Program-made: the position numbers and the translations under genes
In this document: positions 6,478 to 8,089 of the stretch, in pieces
Position numbering within the stretch: the stretch's first letter is position 1
How the letters are laid out: each line of letters begins with the position of its first letter
The notes under the pieces: generated by a model
The model's database searches: none
Seen by the model: only the letters and a program-made list of their open reading frames with translations
What the model was told of the DNA's origin: nothing
From: Bog-756 sp036553725
GTDB lineage: Bacteria; Actinomycetota; Acidimicrobiia; Acidimicrobiales; RAAP-2
Length of the DNA stretch: 8,089 nucleotides
Direction: 5' to 3'
Assembly: GCA_036553725.1 (NCBI GenBank)
Contig: DATBOO010000195.1
Coordinates: 1-8,089 of the forward strand

Positions 6478-7470
6478 ATGAATCAGCTCCGACTCGATCC
6501 CCTCACCGGCCGCTGGGTGGTGGTCAGCACCGACCGGGCCGTCCGGCCCAAGGCCTTTGCCCCCCGGATGGCATCCATCCAGGCCGACACCTCCCGACCC
6601 TGCCCCTTCTGCCCGGGCAACGAGGAGACCGTGTCCCCCACCCTCGAGACCCTCGGCGCCGACGGCCGGTGGCTGGTCCGGGTGGTCCCCAACCTGTATC
6701 CCGCCTTCGAGGGCAATGCCCCCTTCGTGGTCACCAACCGGGGCCCGGTCTTCACCCAGGCCACCGCGGGCGGCATCCACGAGGTCGTCGTGCTGTCGCC
6801 GGATCATCAGAACTCGTGGTCGATGCTCAGCGACGAGCAGACGGCGGCGGTGATGACCGCCATCCGCGACCGGATCGAGGAACACTCCTCGATACCCGGG
6901 CTGCGCTACAGCCAGCCCATCGTCAATGCCGGGCGCGAAGCCGGAGCCTCGATCGAGCACCCCCACGGCCAGCTGCTGGGCATGTCCTTCGTCCCCCGCG
7001 AGCTGGTCGAGGAGCAGGCCGGGTTCGCCCGGTTCGCCGGGCGGTGCCTGCTCTGCACCACGGTGGACGCCGAGGAGAACGTCAACCACCGGGTCGTCTA
7101 CGCCGACGAGCGCGTGCTGGTGATGTGCCCCTTCTGGAGCGGTGCGCCCTACGAGATGCTGGTGATCCCGCGGGCCCACGGTCCCCACCTCCACCACAGC
7201 CCCGACACCGACCTGATCGCGGTGGGCCGGGCGCTCAAGGTGGCCCTCGGCCGCTTGCGCGACGTGGTGGGGGACGTGGCCTACAACCTGGTCTTCCACT
7301 CGGCGCCCTATCGCGCCCCCGAGCCCTACCACTGGCACGTCCATGTGGTGCCGAAGCTCACCACGGTGGCCGGCTTCGAGCTGGGCACCGGCGTGCTCAT
7401 CAACATCGTCAACCCCGAGCAGGCCGCCGAGGAGTTGGCCGTCCCCACCCCGGTGTCGCGGGCTGGCTGA
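6478..7470 (+). CDS. galT: GalT-family nucleotidyltransferase (galactose-1-phosphate uridylyltransferase or ADP-glucose phosphorylase-like)
   Basis: 330 residues, typical for the family. The opening RLDPLTGRWVVVSTDRAVRP (5-24) is characteristic. Zinc ligands expected by analogy with E. coli GalT: C42 and C45 in CPFCPGNE, H110 in SPDHQ and H161. The active-site triad H161-P-H163-G-Q165 provides the nucleotidylated histidine H163. A second histidine-triad-like motif, HWHVHVVP, is at 285-292, and a further C-x2-C pair (190-193) opens the second domain. Reaction: transfer of a nucleoside monophosphate between a UDP- or ADP-sugar and a hexose phosphate. The NAGREAGASIEHPHGQ context resembles the ADP-glucose phosphorylase-like branch as much as classical Leloir GalT, and the next gene is trehalose synthase with no galK or galE in view, so substrate is open. 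ATG 6478 is the only sensible start. Confidence 0.85.
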   Translation: MNQLRLDPLTGRWVVVSTDRAVRPKAFAPRMASIQADTSRPCPFCPGNEETVSPTLETLGADGRWLVRVVPNLYPAFEGNAPFVVTNRGPVFTQATAGGIHEVVVLSPDHQNSWSMLSDEQTAAVMTAIRDRIEEHSSIPGLRYSQPIVNAGREAGASIEHPHGQLLGMSFVPRELVEEQAGFARFAGRCLLCTTVDAEENVNHRVVYADERVLVMCPFWSGAPYEMLVIPRAHGPHLHHSPDTDLIAVGRALKVALGRLRDVVGDVAYNLVFHSAPYRAPEPYHWHVHVVPKLTTVAGFELGTGVLINIVNPEQAAEELAVPTPVSRAG

Positions 7471-7498
7471 GCACCGCACCGCACCGGTCGGGCCGGGC

Positions 7499-7524
7499 CT
7501 GACCGGGGGCCCTCCGGTGGTCAG
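7499..7524. terminator. Probable bidirectional hairpin between the GalT-type gene and treS
   Basis: CTGACC (7499-7504) pairs with GGTCAG (7519-7524); an alternative inner stem is ACCGG (7502-7506) / CCGGT (7514-7518). It lies in the 73-bp gap between two converging genes, about 29 bp past the GalT-type stop and 20 bp past the treS stop. There is no T-run. Confidence 0.4.
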
Positions 7525-7543
7525 CGGGGCGGGACGGGCCGGT

Positions 7544-8089
7544 TCAGGCCAACTCGAAGCACAGGGACCCGTGCGACGCCAGCGTGGCCGGATACGGCTC
7601 GGCACCGATCAGCGGGAAGGCCACCCGCCCGAGCAGTTCGATGGGCTGGCGCCCCACCCACCGCTCCACGTGCAGCTCCGCCGGCTGGGCCAGCCGGCTG
7701 AGGTTGTGCACGCAGAGCACCGGGTTGACCGGCCCCCGGCCGGCGAGGTCCGGCGCCGAACGCACGAAGGCCAGCACCGACGGATTGGCCGAGGGGATCA
7801 CCTCGAGATCACCGGTCCCGAGGACGGGGAATTCGCGCCGCACGGCCAGGATCCGCCTCATCCAGTGCAGGAACGAGCTCGGGTTGCGTTGTTGGGCCTC
7901 GACGTTCACCGCTGAGAAGCCGTAGACCGGGTCCATCAGGGGAGGCAGGTACAGCTGGGCGAAGTCGGCCCGGCTGAACCCGCCGTTGCGGTCCGGGGTC
8001 CACTGCATGGGGGTGCGGACCGAGTCGCGGTCGCCCAGATAGAGGTTGTCCCCCATCTGGATCTCGTCGCCGTAGTAGAGGACCGGGCT
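7544..8089 (-). CDS. treS: Trehalose synthase (maltose alpha-D-glucosyltransferase), C-terminal 181 residues; N-terminus beyond window
   Basis: The frame is open to the right edge; the visible part begins SPVLYYGDEIQMGDN. GH13 enzyme interconverting maltose and trehalose. RTPMQW (25-30) followed by DRNGGFS, then LPPLMDPVYGFSAVNVEAQ and the NPSSFLHWMRRILAVRREFP segment, match the end of the TreS barrel and its conserved post-barrel region. The rest (LCVHNLSRLAQPAELHVERW, IELLGRVAFP, LASHGSLCFEL) is the usual C-terminal beta domain. The catalytic residues are upstream of this fragment and cannot be checked. The protein ends after the beta domain, so there is no C-terminal maltokinase fusion, and no separate maltokinase gene follows on this strand: the next gene is the convergent GalT-type gene. 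Other GH13 amylases are less likely given the MDPVYGFSAVNVEAQ segment. Confidence 0.92.
   Translation of the reverse strand, partial: SPVLYYGDEIQMGDNLYLGDRDSVRTPMQWTPDRNGGFSRADFAQLYLPPLMDPVYGFSAVNVEAQQRNPSSFLHWMRRILAVRREFPVLGTGDLEVIPSANPSVLAFVRSAPDLAGRGPVNPVLCVHNLSRLAQPAELHVERWVGRQPIELLGRVAFPLIGAEPYPATLASHGSLCFELA

Noticed and set aside
7471..7485. GCACC repeated three times after the GalT-type stop
   Set aside because: Very short and simple; no reason to think it is functional.
6349..7605. 418-codon minus-strand open frame opposite the GalT-type gene
   Set aside because: Antisense shadow with G/H/V-rich composition and no recognisable domain.

Overview
The window is a GC-rich stretch (roughly 70% by eye) with tightly packed genes, frequent GTG starts and weak Shine-Dalgarno sites. 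Protein character (actinobacterial-type CysH, SirA/NirA-like reductase, CYP124-like P450, TreS) suggests a high-GC Actinomycetota, plausibly an Acidimicrobiia-type lineage. That placement is inference, because no rRNA or other marker gene is present.

The left half (1-4371) is a sulfite-producing and sulfite-reducing unit. On the minus strand, in transcription order, lie cysH (APS reductase), a siroheme/[4Fe-4S] sulfite/nitrite reductase, and a third gene that runs off the left edge. The third gene combines a two-cluster ferredoxin domain with a coenzyme-F420 hydrogenase/dehydrogenase beta-subunit (FrhB/FpoF-type) domain. It overlaps the reductase gene by ATGA. Archaeal F420-dependent sulfite reductase (Fsr) carries the same two modules fused in one chain, so the pair looks like a split, two-gene F420H2:sulfite reductase, or more generally an assimilatory reductase with a dedicated flavin/Fe-S electron input. 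This is the main discovery candidate. A precorrin-2 dehydrogenase (siroheme synthesis) is divergently transcribed from cysH, so cofactor and enzyme genes share one control region, which has an AT-rich promoter/operator patch near 3534-3570.

Two oddities sit in cysH and behind it. CysH has Thr in place of one of the four expected cluster cysteines. The cysH-reductase junction consists of four degenerate ~17-bp repeats that form a chain of overlapping mini-ORFs leading from the cysH stop codon to the reductase start codon.

The middle (4491-6278) holds a CYP124-like cytochrome P450 on the plus strand and, convergent to it, a small four-helix membrane protein on the minus strand. Their two stop codons lie in opposite arms of one hairpin.

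The right part (6478-8089) holds a GalT-type nucleotidyltransferase on the plus strand and, convergent with it, the C-terminal part of a trehalose synthase (TreS) cut by the right edge. Both point to hexose-phosphate/alpha-glucan/trehalose metabolism. No tRNA, rRNA, CRISPR array, transposase or integrase was seen.
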